Position numbers and translations under genes: made by a program
Source of the DNA: DATCZS01 sp036525795
Lineage (GTDB): Bacteria; Actinomycetota; Acidimicrobiia; Spongiisociales; ZC4RG35
Direction: 5' to 3'
Assembly (NCBI GenBank): GCA_036525795.1
Contig: DATCZS010000077.1
Location: forward strand, 1 to 25,559
DNA: 25,559 nt
Notes under the pieces: model-generated
Told to the model about the DNA's origin: nothing
Database searches by the model: none
What the model saw: only the letters and a program-made list of their open reading frames with translations
Shown here: positions 7,321-14,227 of the stretch, one piece after another
Numbering within the stretch: position 1 is the stretch's first letter
How the letters are laid out: each line of letters starts with the position of its first letter

Positions 7321-7689
7321 ATGGAACGCCACGACTTCTCCGAGTGCCGGATGCAGACCCGCCGACATGGCCGCTTCGAGACGGCAACATGCCGCGAGTG
7401 CGGATCGGTGGAGTGGTTCGAGAATGGCCGCCCGGTGGTCGCCGATGTGGCGATGGCGGCCCTGTTCGGAGACTTCGACCTCGTTTCCCGACTCGATGCG
7501 GTGAGCGCGCCGGGCCCCGAGGTCTTGCTGTATCGGCCCACCGCCGCCGGCCGCCGGGTGCTCGGGGTCCTGCCGCCGCATCGCTGGATGGAAGTGGCGC
7601 CGTCTCTCCACGCCAGCCATGACGGCTCGCATCTGTTGTTGTCCCCCACCGACCCCGTCCTCACCACCAACCTGACCGGCGGAGCCTGA
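7321..7689 (+). CDS. Hypothetical protein, 122 residues, with one CxxC pair
   Basis: I do not recognise this protein. The N-terminal third has Cys9 in FSECRMQ and a CRECGS motif near residue 33, together suggesting half of a zinc ribbon or a redox pair. The remainder (VLLYRPTAAGRRVLGVLPPHRWMEVAPS) is neutral, with no transmembrane segment or signal peptide. The start is supported by a -10 element 6 nt upstream. It is followed by a strong hairpin and a convergent dehydratase gene, so it is a single-gene unit. Codon use matches the neighbours, so it is likely a real gene. Confidence 0.65.
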   Translation: MERHDFSECRMQTRRHGRFETATCRECGSVEWFENGRPVVADVAMAALFGDFDLVSRLDAVSAPGPEVLLYRPTAAGRRVLGVLPPHRWMEVAPSLHASHDGSHLLLSPTDPVLTTNLTGGA

Positions 7690-7733
7690 CGGGCGCCGCC
7701 CGACCGAGGCGGCGACCGCCGGTCCGGCGCCCG
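7690..7733. terminator. Long GC-rich hairpin between convergent genes
   Basis: An outer perfect 8-bp stem, CGGGCGCC (7690-7697) with GGCGCCCG (7726-7733), encloses GACC/GGTC and GGCGG-CGA-CCGCC. It begins right after the stop of the 122-residue gene and lies before the dehydratase stop. It likely acts in both directions; no U-tract is present. Confidence 0.55.
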
Positions 7734-7763
7734 CTGGAGGCGTGATCCCGGCGCCGGAAACGG

Positions 7764-8687
7764 TCAATCTATGAGCGCGCGAGGGTCGGCGTTGGCCCCG
7801 CACACGACGACCACGGTCACGTCACCGGGCCGCACCTCGACCTGCCCCGAGAGCACGGCGGCGAGGGCGGTCGCCCCACCCGGCTCGACCACGAGACGAA
7901 GCTCGCGCCAGGCCAGCCGTTGCGCCGCGACGATGGCGTCGTCGGTCACCAGGACCGACCGGGTGACCCCTCTCCGAATCGGCTCGAAGGGAATCGGCCC
8001 GATCGAACGCGCCCCGAGGCTGTCGCCGGCCACGCTGTCGACGTCGACGTCGACCGGGTGGCCCGCCGCCAGGGCGTGGTGGAGCGCCGCCGACCCTCGT
8101 GGCTCGACCGCGATCAGGTCGATCTCCCCGCCGAACCATGCCGCCGCCCCCCCGATGAACCCCCCGCCGCCGACGGCCATGATCACCCTCGTCAGATCCG
8201 GCACCTGCCGCGCCAGCTCCATGGCCATCGTGCCCTGGCCGGCCACCGTGTCGGGATGGTCGTAGGCATGGATCTCGAGCGCGCCCGTGGCAGACGCCCT
8301 CACCCGCGACGCCTCGAGGGCATCGTGATACAGGGGGCCGGCCACCACGACCGTCGCCCCGAGAGCCTCGATCCTCTTCCGCTTCACCTCGGGGGTCACC
8401 TCGGCCACGAAGATCTCGGCGGAGACCCCCAGCCGGCCCGCCACATATGCGACCGCCAGCCCGTGGTTGCCTCCCGACGCCGCGATGAGGCCGGCGTCGG
8501 GGATCTCGGGGCGAGCGAGCACGTTGCTGAACGCCCCCCGGGGCTTGAACGACCCCGTGTGCTGCAACAGTTCGAGCTTCAGCACCAGGTCGACCCCTTC
8601 GATCGTCGTCCGCATCACGGGCGTCTCTCTCACCCGACCGGCGATACGGGCGGCCGCCGCTTCGACATCGGCGCGACTGACGGTCAC
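7764..8687 (-). CDS. Threonine/serine dehydratase-like PLP enzyme (fold type II)
   Basis: A 307-residue pyridoxal-phosphate enzyme of the threonine dehydratase/serine racemase group. Lys48 in SFKPRGAF is the Schiff-base lysine. SGGNHG (71-76) binds the substrate carboxylate and VGGGGF (near 173) is the glycine loop for the cofactor phosphate. It has no C-terminal ACT regulatory domain, so it is like the catabolic or racemase forms rather than full-length IlvA. The start is GTG at 8685-8687, overlapping the ABC exporter stop as GTGA, so the two are probably translationally coupled. Which amino acid is used cannot be read from the sequence. Confidence 0.87.
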   Translation of the reverse strand: MTVSRADVEAAAARIAGRVRETPVMRTTIEGVDLVLKLELLQHTGSFKPRGAFSNVLARPEIPDAGLIAASGGNHGLAVAYVAGRLGVSAEIFVAEVTPEVKRKRIEALGATVVVAGPLYHDALEASRVRASATGALEIHAYDHPDTVAGQGTMAMELARQVPDLTRVIMAVGGGGFIGGAAAWFGGEIDLIAVEPRGSAALHHALAAGHPVDVDVDSVAGDSLGARSIGPIPFEPIRRGVTRSVLVTDDAIVAAQRLAWRELRLVVEPGGATALAAVLSGQVEVRPGDVTVVVVCGANADPRALID

Positions 8688-10588
8688 GTGGGCTGAACCT
8701 CGGAGCGGAACTGCGTCTCGTACAGCATCCGGTAGAGGCCGTCCTCCGCGAAGAGTTCTTCGTGCGTCCCCGCCTCGACCAGGCGACCGTCGTCGATGAC
8801 AAGGATCCTGTCCGCCGCCTTCACCGTCGACAGACGGTGGGCGATCACGAGCGACGTGCGCTCCTTCATCAGCCGCACGAGCGCTTCCTGGATGAGCGCC
8901 TCGGATCGAGAGTCGAGGTGGCTCGTCGCCTCGTCGAGAATGAGGATGCGGGGGTCTTTGAGGATGACGCGAGCGATGGCGATCCGCTGCTTCTCCCCTC
9001 CGGACAGCCGGTATCCGCGCTCGCCGACCACGGTGTCGTAGTCGTCGGGGAGCGACGCGATGAAGTCGTGGATGTTGGCGGCCTTCGCCGCCTGTTCGAT
9101 CTCGTCATGGGTTGCCTCCGGCCTGGCGTAGCGGAGGTTGGCTTCGATGGTGTCGTGGAAGAGATAGGTCTCCTGGGTGACCACCCCGATGTTCTCGGCG
9201 AGCGACCGCAGCGTGACATCGCGCACATCGACCCCGTCGACAGACACCGACCCTCTGGTCACGTCGTACAGCCGCGGCACCAGATAGCTGATGGTGGTCT
9301 TGCCCGCACCGCTCGGTCCGACCAATGCCACCAACTCTCCCGGCTTGGCCTGGAACGAGACGTCCTCGAGTGCCCACTGCCGCGACGAGGCCTGCGAGAC
9401 GGATCCGACGGTGTCCGAGGCGGCACCGCCCCAGGCACGGAACCGCTTGACACCTTCCAGGCCTTCGGGAGCGTCAGAGCGGTATGTGAACCACACCCGG
9501 TCGAACTCCACGCTGCCGGTCACCCCCTCCAGCTCGAGGGCCTGATCGCGCTCGGGGAGATCGACGTCGAGATCGATCACCTCGAACACGCGCTCGAAGC
9601 TGACGAGCGACGTCGCAAACTCGACCCGCGAGTTGGAGATCGCCGAGAGCGGGCCATACAACTGGCCGAGGAGGGCGGCGAACATCACGAGCGTGCCCAC
9701 GCTCAGATCCTGCTGGATGGCGAAGTAGCCGCCGAGCCACCAGACGATGGCCGTGCCGACGGCGCTGACCAGGCCCAGGCCGGCGAAGAACCACCGGCCG
9801 ATCATCGCTCGGCGCACCCCGAGATCGCGAACCGCTCCTGCCTCGCGCCCGAACTTGGCCGATTCGAGCGGCGCCCGGTTGAACAGCTTCACGAGAAGGG
9901 CGCCACTGACGTTGAACGTCTCCTGCAGGATCGCCGACATCGTGGCGTTGTGCTCCATCTGCTGCTCGGTGACCCTTCGCAGCACCCGCGCCACCCGTCG
10001 CGCCGGAAAGACGAAGAGCGGCAACGCACTCACCGCCAGCACCGTGAGGAGGAGGTCGGCGCGAATCATCACGACCAGGATCACACCGACCGACACCACG
10101 TTCGAGGCGATGGAGACGAACGTCCCGGTGATCGCCTGCTGGGCCCCGACGACGTCGTTGTTCAGACGCGAGATCAGCTCCCCGGTCTTCGTGGCGGTGA
10201 AAAAGCGCAGCGACATCCGCTGGAGGTGGTCGTACAGCTCACGGCGGAGGTCGTAGATGATCCCCTCACCCGCTCGCGCCGACCACCACCGCTGCAGGAT
10301 CCCGATCCCGCTGTTGGCCAGAGGGACGCCGAGCATGCCCAGACCCAGCCAGGTCAGCAGCCCGAGGTCGCGACCCGGCAGGGCGTCGTCGACGATCGAA
10401 CGCGTCAACACCGGCGGCACGACCGTCAGGGTCGAGATGACGAACACGGTGAGGAGCACGCCGATCAGATCGCGCCGGTACGGACGTCCATACCCCCAGA
10501 CCCGCCCCAGGAGGCTGCGGTCGATCGCCGGACGGTCCTGTTTCTCGTCGTATTGGAGATAGCTGTACCAGCCGCCGCCGTGGAACAT
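8684..10588 (-). CDS. ABC transporter, fused permease and ATPase (exporter type)
   Basis: A 634-residue half-exporter with an N-terminal six-helix ABC membrane domain (about residues 40-330) and a C-terminal ATPase. Seen in the ATPase: Walker A GPSGAGKT (424-431), Q-loop TQETYLF, signature LSGGEKQ (528-534), Walker B ILILDEA (548-554) and switch His584 in AHRLS. It probably works as a homodimer because no second half-transporter is adjacent. An unusual stretch of about 28 residues (377-404, Gly/Ala/Ser rich) interrupts the early ATPase between the FTYR strand and WALEDVSF. The substrate is unknown. It is followed, with 4-nt overlap, by the dehydratase-like gene. A TAGGCT hexamer and a purine-rich GAGGGCGGG precede the ATG. 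Confidence 0.92.
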   Translation of the reverse strand: MFHGGGWYSYLQYDEKQDRPAIDRSLLGRVWGYGRPYRRDLIGVLLTVFVISTLTVVPPVLTRSIVDDALPGRDLGLLTWLGLGMLGVPLANSGIGILQRWWSARAGEGIIYDLRRELYDHLQRMSLRFFTATKTGELISRLNNDVVGAQQAITGTFVSIASNVVSVGVILVVMIRADLLLTVLAVSALPLFVFPARRVARVLRRVTEQQMEHNATMSAILQETFNVSGALLVKLFNRAPLESAKFGREAGAVRDLGVRRAMIGRWFFAGLGLVSAVGTAIVWWLGGYFAIQQDLSVGTLVMFAALLGQLYGPLSAISNSRVEFATSLVSFERVFEVIDLDVDLPERDQALELEGVTGSVEFDRVWFTYRSDAPEGLEGVKRFRAWGGAASDTVGSVSQASSRQWALEDVSFQAKPGELVALVGPSGAGKTTISYLVPRLYDVTRGSVSVDGVDVRDVTLRSLAENIGVVTQETYLFHDTIEANLRYARPEATHDEIEQAAKAANIHDFIASLPDDYDTVVGERGYRLSGGEKQRIAIARVILKDPRILILDEATSHLDSRSEALIQEALVRLMKERTSLVIAHRLSTVKAADRILVIDDGRLVEAGTHEELFAEDGLYRMLYETQFRSEVQPT

Positions 10589-10614
10589 TCACCCGCCCTC
10601 GTCTTCGCCGTGTC

Positions 10615-10620
10615 AGCCTA
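10615..10620 (-). promoter_or_regulatory. -10 element of the ABC exporter/dehydratase pair
   Basis: TAGGCT on the minus strand, 26 nt before the ABC exporter ATG, in the 60-nt gap after the lipoprotein gene. The short leader contains GAGGGCGGG. Confidence 0.4.
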
Positions 10621-10648
10621 CCCCCGCCCTGAGATCGAACCGCAGGGC

Positions 10649-11380
10649 TCACCCGAGGGCGGTTCCCAACTCCAGCTCGAGGATCTCGCGCAGCGGGGCG
10701 AGCGATCTCAGCATGTCGATCACCAGGTCCACCGACCCGGGCCGGATGTCCAGCTCGTACTCCCATTCACCGCTCGTCCAGGCGAACCGCACGGTGTCGT
10801 TCCCCACGGTCCGTTTCACGTCGGTGTCTCCCACGGTCAGCAGCTCGCAGGTGGCGACGTCCGGACACTCGACGTCGCCGCGGCTGCGGGACACCGCGAG
10901 CGTGGCGATCTGACCGAGGGTGCGTGACTGCGAATAGGGAAGGACGGTCCACAGACCGAATGCGGCGACCTGGTCGACGTCGAGCCGATTGGCATCGGGG
11001 GCCAGCACCAGCTGACTCGTGATCGATATGACGTCGCCGGGGAGGCGGGCGGGGAACTCCACCCCCGAGATGGCCGCGGCGACCTCGAACGGGCTGGCCT
11101 GGATGAAGCGATTCGATCCGGTGCGACGCTCCACGACGTCGGACAGCACCGCCGCCTCGGTGGGGAAGCTCTTCCGGGCGAGATCGATGTTCCACCAGCC
11201 CACCTCCCACACGGGTACGAGGTCGGCGGTGTCCGAAGGGGTGGGAGCCGGCGGCGCCGTGGTGGTGGTCTTGGCCTCGTCGATCCATCCCGACGACCGG
11301 CCGCCGAGATCCGCCAGCGGCGCGTCGCCACAGGCGGCGCAGAGCACCAGGAGCACGACCGACATCCGGATTCTGCTCAC
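10649..11380 (-). CDS. Predicted lipoprotein of unknown function
   Basis: A 243-residue secreted protein. The N-terminus has an Arg-containing n-region (SRIR), a hydrophobic stretch (SVVLLVL) and CAAC, a plausible but slightly atypical lipobox (Cys rather than Leu at -3). A Thr/Pro/Ala-rich linker (TTTTAPPAPTPS) follows, as in many exported actinobacterial proteins. The mature domain is not recognised. It contains two close cysteines (VECPDVATCELL) that could pair as a disulfide. Starts at 11389 (GTG), 11380 (GTG) and 11365 (ATG) are all possible; 11380 gives the best signal peptide. It is divergent from the lipoate-ligase-like gene and lies upstream of the ABC exporter on the same strand. 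Confidence 0.7.
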   Translation of the reverse strand: MSRIRMSVVLLVLCAACGDAPLADLGGRSSGWIDEAKTTTTAPPAPTPSDTADLVPVWEVGWWNIDLARKSFPTEAAVLSDVVERRTGSNRFIQASPFEVAAAISGVEFPARLPGDVISITSQLVLAPDANRLDVDQVAAFGLWTVLPYSQSRTLGQIATLAVSRSRGDVECPDVATCELLTVGDTDVKRTVGNDTVRFAWTSGEWEYELDIRPGSVDLVIDMLRSLAPLREILELELGTALG

Positions 11381-11457
11381 GGCACCCACCTTCGACCCGA
11401 TCGAAGAACGCCGATTGTCCTACGAATACCCACCCACACCAAGCACAATCGGGATCC

Positions 11458-12261
11458 ATGCGGCGCATCCATCTGTCGACCGAGTCCTGGCCGGACCATC
11501 CCGCACTCGACACCGGCGTGTCGCACGCGCTGGTGAGGGCGGTCGGTGACGGCACTCAGGCGGAAACCGTCCGGCTGCATCGGACACGGCCGATGGTGGC
11601 CTTCGGCCGCCAGGACACCATGAACCCCGGATACGCAGACGCCGTGGCCGCCAGCCGCGCCAAGGGGTTCCTTCCGATCGAGCGACTCGCCGGCGGCCGG
11701 GCGGCGGTGTTCCACGCAGAGACGCTGGCGTTCTCGTGGGCCCTCCCGGCCCCCGAGCCGAGGGCGGGCATCGAGGCCAGATTCCGCCTGATCGCCGAGA
11801 TCGTCACCGAGGCCCTCGTCTCGCTGGGAATCGACGCTCGGATCGGCGAAGTGGCAGGCGAGTATTGCCCGGGACGGTTCAGCGTCAATGCGGGTGGCCG
11901 CTCCAAGATCATGGGCGTCGGACAGCGCCTCGTGCGGCGAGCAGCGCACATCGGGGGCGTCATCGTCGCCGGGGACGCCCAGAGCATCAAGGACGTGCTG
12001 ATACCCGTCTATGCCGCCCTCGGCATCTCGTGGAGGCCCGAGTCCGTGGGGTCGGTCTCCGCCGAGACAGACGGTGCGGGGATCGAAGACGTGGAGCGCG
12101 CGGTGCGGACGGCATTCGAGCGCCGCTTCGAAATCGTGCCCACGGCCCTCCCGACCTCCCTGGTCGAGGCGGGACGCGCGCTGGCCGCGGGTCACCTCGC
12201 CGGACCGGGCCGACCCGAAGACGCTCCGGGATCGTTGGAAGCCCCGGGCCCGAACCCGTAA
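11458..12261 (+). CDS. Biotin/lipoate A/B protein ligase family (LplA or LipM-like)
   Basis: A 267-residue protein of the lipoate ligase/octanoyltransferase fold. ERLAGGRAAVFHAETLAFSW (76-95) is the conserved RRxxGG-type loop and strand. GGRSKIMGVGQRL (146-158) holds the invariant Lys150 in the GRKxxGxxQ motif. A Cys at 137, 13 residues before that lysine, sits close to where octanoyltransferase LipM/LipL enzymes have their catalytic cysteine, so acyl transfer rather than ATP-dependent ligation is possible. The protein attaches or transfers lipoyl/octanoyl groups to carrier domains of 2-oxoacid dehydrogenases or GcvH. No lipA, gcvH or dehydrogenase gene is nearby. The start ATG at 11458 has only a weak upstream CACAAT. 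The stop codon overlaps the promoter of the next gene. Confidence 0.85.
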   Translation: MRRIHLSTESWPDHPALDTGVSHALVRAVGDGTQAETVRLHRTRPMVAFGRQDTMNPGYADAVAASRAKGFLPIERLAGGRAAVFHAETLAFSWALPAPEPRAGIEARFRLIAEIVTEALVSLGIDARIGEVAGEYCPGRFSVNAGGRSKIMGVGQRLVRRAAHIGGVIVAGDAQSIKDVLIPVYAALGISWRPESVGSVSAETDGAGIEDVERAVRTAFERRFEIVPTALPTSLVEAGRALAAGHLAGPGRPEDAPGSLEAPGPNP

Positions 12262-12264
12262 CGT
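12259..12264 (+). promoter_or_regulatory. Leaderless -10 element of the AroQ-hydrolase fusion gene
   Basis: TAACGT, 7 nt before the ATG at 12272. Its first three bases are the stop codon of the preceding gene. A TTGGAA lies 18 nt upstream and could serve as -35. Confidence 0.55.
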
Positions 12265-12271
12265 CTGTCAC

Positions 12272-13405
12272 ATGACCCGCTACCTGCTGCTCAACGGCCC
12301 CAACCTGAACGCCTTGGGCATCAGGCGCCCGGAGATCTACGGGACGACCACCCTCGATCAGCTGGTGGAGATGGCACGATCGTGGTCGGCGGAGATGGGA
12401 GCCGACCTCGATCACTTCCAGTCGAACCACGAGGGCGACCTGATCGATCGGATTCACGCCGCCCGCGACGGCATCGACGGCATCGTGTTCAACCCGGGAG
12501 CCTTCACGCACACCTCCTACGCCATCCACGATGCGCTCGAATCGGTGGACATCCCCACGGTCGAAGTGCACATCTCCAACGTGGAGGAGCGTGAGCCCTG
12601 GCGGCGGATCTCGGTGATCCGCCCCGCCTGCATCCGAACGATCTACGGACGCGGCATCGAGGGATACCACTGGGCGCTTCGGCACCTGCATCACCGCGCC
12701 GCCTGGGCTCCGATCATCGCTCACTACGGCGAACTGGGCGACCAGGTGCTCGAGCTCAGGATCCCCGAGAGTCTGGAGCGGCCGCCCCTGGCGGTCTTCG
12801 TCCACGGCGGGTTCTGGCGTCACATGTGGACGCGGGACCTGATGGACGGCATCTCGGTCGACCTGGCCCGCCGCGGGATCGCCACCGCCAACGTCGAGTA
12901 CCGGAGATCGGGGGCTGGAGGTGGGTGGCCCGGTTCGGCGGACGACGTGACCGCGGCCGTGCACTGGCTGCTGGAACGCCCCGAGCTCGACGCAGACCGA
13001 TCGGTGGTGATCGGCCATTCCGCCGGCGGCCACCTTGCTGCGGTGGCAGTCGACCGTCTGGCGCTCGCCGGTCACTCCGTCACGCTCGTCTCTCTCGGCG
13101 GCCTTCTCGACATCGAGGCCGCCCTCGCCGAGGACCTGGGCAATGGCGCCGCTCACCAATTCCTGGGGGGCTCCGACCCCAGGGAGGCCTCGCCGCTGTG
13201 GATGTTCGACTCCGAGTTCGACGCACTCATCGTTCACGGGTCCCACGACACCCTGGTTCCCCCCGAACAGTCGCGGCGGTTCTGCGCGAAGCACCGCCAC
13301 GCCCGACTGCTCGAGCTGCCCGAGACAGGCCACTTCGAGATCCTCGACCCGGCCGACCCCGCCTGGCAGCAGGTGGCCGACGAGATCGTCCGCTTGCTGG
13401 ATTGA
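12272..13405 (+). CDS. Fusion of type II 3-dehydroquinate dehydratase (AroQ) with an alpha/beta hydrolase
   Basis: A continuous 377-residue frame joins two enzymes. Residues 1-145 are a complete type II dehydroquinase: NGPNLNALGIRRPEIYG with catalytic Tyr23, FQSNHEGDLIDRIH, NPGAFTHTSYAIHDAL, and EVHISNVEEREPWRR with His100 and Arg107, ending GRGIEGYHWALRHL. Residues about 170-377 are an alpha/beta hydrolase with HGG (178-180, oxyanion hole), nucleophile Ser250 in GHSAGG, Asp326 in HGSHD and His354 in TGHFE. The hydrolase half most resembles the arylformamidase/esterase group. AroQ alone is normally about 145-160 residues, so this is a genuine gene fusion with both active sites intact. It may be bifunctional in aromatic metabolism; the hydrolase substrate is unknown. 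No other shikimate gene is in the window. Confidence 0.88.
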   Translation: MTRYLLLNGPNLNALGIRRPEIYGTTTLDQLVEMARSWSAEMGADLDHFQSNHEGDLIDRIHAARDGIDGIVFNPGAFTHTSYAIHDALESVDIPTVEVHISNVEEREPWRRISVIRPACIRTIYGRGIEGYHWALRHLHHRAAWAPIIAHYGELGDQVLELRIPESLERPPLAVFVHGGFWRHMWTRDLMDGISVDLARRGIATANVEYRRSGAGGGWPGSADDVTAAVHWLLERPELDADRSVVIGHSAGGHLAAVAVDRLALAGHSVTLVSLGGLLDIEAALAEDLGNGAAHQFLGGSDPREASPLWMFDSEFDALIVHGSHDTLVPPEQSRRFCAKHRHARLLELPETGHFEILDPADPAWQQVADEIVRLLD

Positions 13406-13487
13406 CCCCATCCGTCCCGATCATCGCCGGAGGGGCAAAGGCAGCGCCCGGCCAGGTCGCTGCGAATGGCGCAGACGAGACCTGCCA

Positions 13488-13502
13488 TTCTCTTCCAGAG
13501 AA
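13488..13502. repeat. 15-bp palindrome just upstream of the lysozyme-fold gene promoter
   Basis: TTCTCT-TCC-AGAGAA is a perfect 6-bp inverted repeat with a 3-nt centre. It ends 4 nt before the TTGTCA hexamer, an ordinary place for a regulator site. Confidence 0.4.
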
Positions 13503-13506
13503 CGAG

Positions 13507-13536
13507 TTGTCACTCGATCGCGCGGCCGGATACTGT
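13507..13536 (+). promoter_or_regulatory. Sigma-70-type promoter of the lysozyme-fold gene
   Basis: TTGTCA (13507-13512) and TACTGT (13531-13536) are separated by 18 nt, the best -35/-10 pair in the window. A leader of about 43 nt with GGAGGAAGG follows. Confidence 0.55.
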
Positions 13537-13585
13537 CTGATCGGCCGTTCGCCCTCCGGGAGGCGGCCGGGCGGAGGAAGGACAC

Positions 13586-14227
13586 GTGCGCATCTCTCGC
13601 ATCGGGCTGGTCGTGGCCTGGGGGCTGGTCGCCTCACTGGCCGTTGCCGGGTTCGCAGCATTCTCGGCGTCGGAAGACGACGCGCCCCAAGGCCCCAGTG
13701 CGATCACCATCGCAGCCATCGCCCCCGATCTGGGGCGGAGTGCCGGGGTCGTCGCCGGGCTGTCGTTCGTGTACCTGGGCGAGCAGAGCGGGCCCCAGAC
13801 CACCGTCGACTTCGACGCCGTCGTGCAACGCACGATCGCCCGGCGCGCCGAACAGTCCGTCGACACGACGACCACCACCGCTGCCGCCGGCGGCACCCGC
13901 GACACGCGCGGCTCGGTGTTCATCCGCAGCCGATTCCTCGGCGAGGCCGAGATCAGGCAGCTGATCGGCACGTACTTCGCCCCCGAGGACGTCAACCGGG
14001 CGGTTCGCATCGCCTGGTGCGAGTCCAGTTTCAACCCCGAGGCGGTCAATCCGGTCACCGGCGCCGGAGGGCTGTTCCAGCACATGCCCGAGTACTGGGC
14101 AGAGCGGTCGGCGGCGGCCGGGGTGGCAGGCGCCGATCGGCTCGACGCCGAGGCGAACGTGGCGGTGGCGGCGTGGCTCCTCTACAACCTTCCCGGTGGC
14201 TGGTCTCACTGGGACTGCCAGGCCTAG
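13586..14227 (+). CDS. Membrane-anchored or secreted lysozyme-fold (SLT-type transglycosylase) protein
   Basis: A 213-residue protein with an N-terminal hydrophobic segment (about residues 7-27, IGLVVAWGLVASLAVAGFAA) acting as signal or anchor. A low-complexity stretch with a Thr run (TTTTT, residues 94-98) follows. A C-terminal lysozyme-like domain spans about 120-213. The putative catalytic Glu146 lies in WCESSFNPEAVN, and GAGGLFQHMPEYW matches the G-x-x-Q motif of soluble lytic transglycosylases. Cys145 and Cys211 could form a disulfide. The family cleaves peptidoglycan; this protein is likely a cell-wall remodelling enzyme. The GTG start has a strong GGAGGAAGG ribosome-binding site. Its stop overlaps the convergent ATP-grasp stop in a shared CTAG. 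Confidence 0.82.
   Translation: MRISRIGLVVAWGLVASLAVAGFAAFSASEDDAPQGPSAITIAAIAPDLGRSAGVVAGLSFVYLGEQSGPQTTVDFDAVVQRTIARRAEQSVDTTTTTAAAGGTRDTRGSVFIRSRFLGEAEIRQLIGTYFAPEDVNRAVRIAWCESSFNPEAVNPVTGAGGLFQHMPEYWAERSAAAGVAGADRLDAEANVAVAAWLLYNLPGGWSHWDCQA

Noticed and set aside
6996..7622. Open frames on both strands through the 7063-7308 block as possible genes
   Set aside because: Neither has a -10 or ribosome-binding site at a plausible start, nor recognisable motifs, and each runs into the well-supported 122-residue gene or the UspA-like gene.
8762..10927. A 721-codon plus-strand open frame opposite the ABC exporter
   Set aside because: It has a low-complexity Arg/His/Asp-rich translation with no fold, opposite a textbook ABC transporter on the minus strand.
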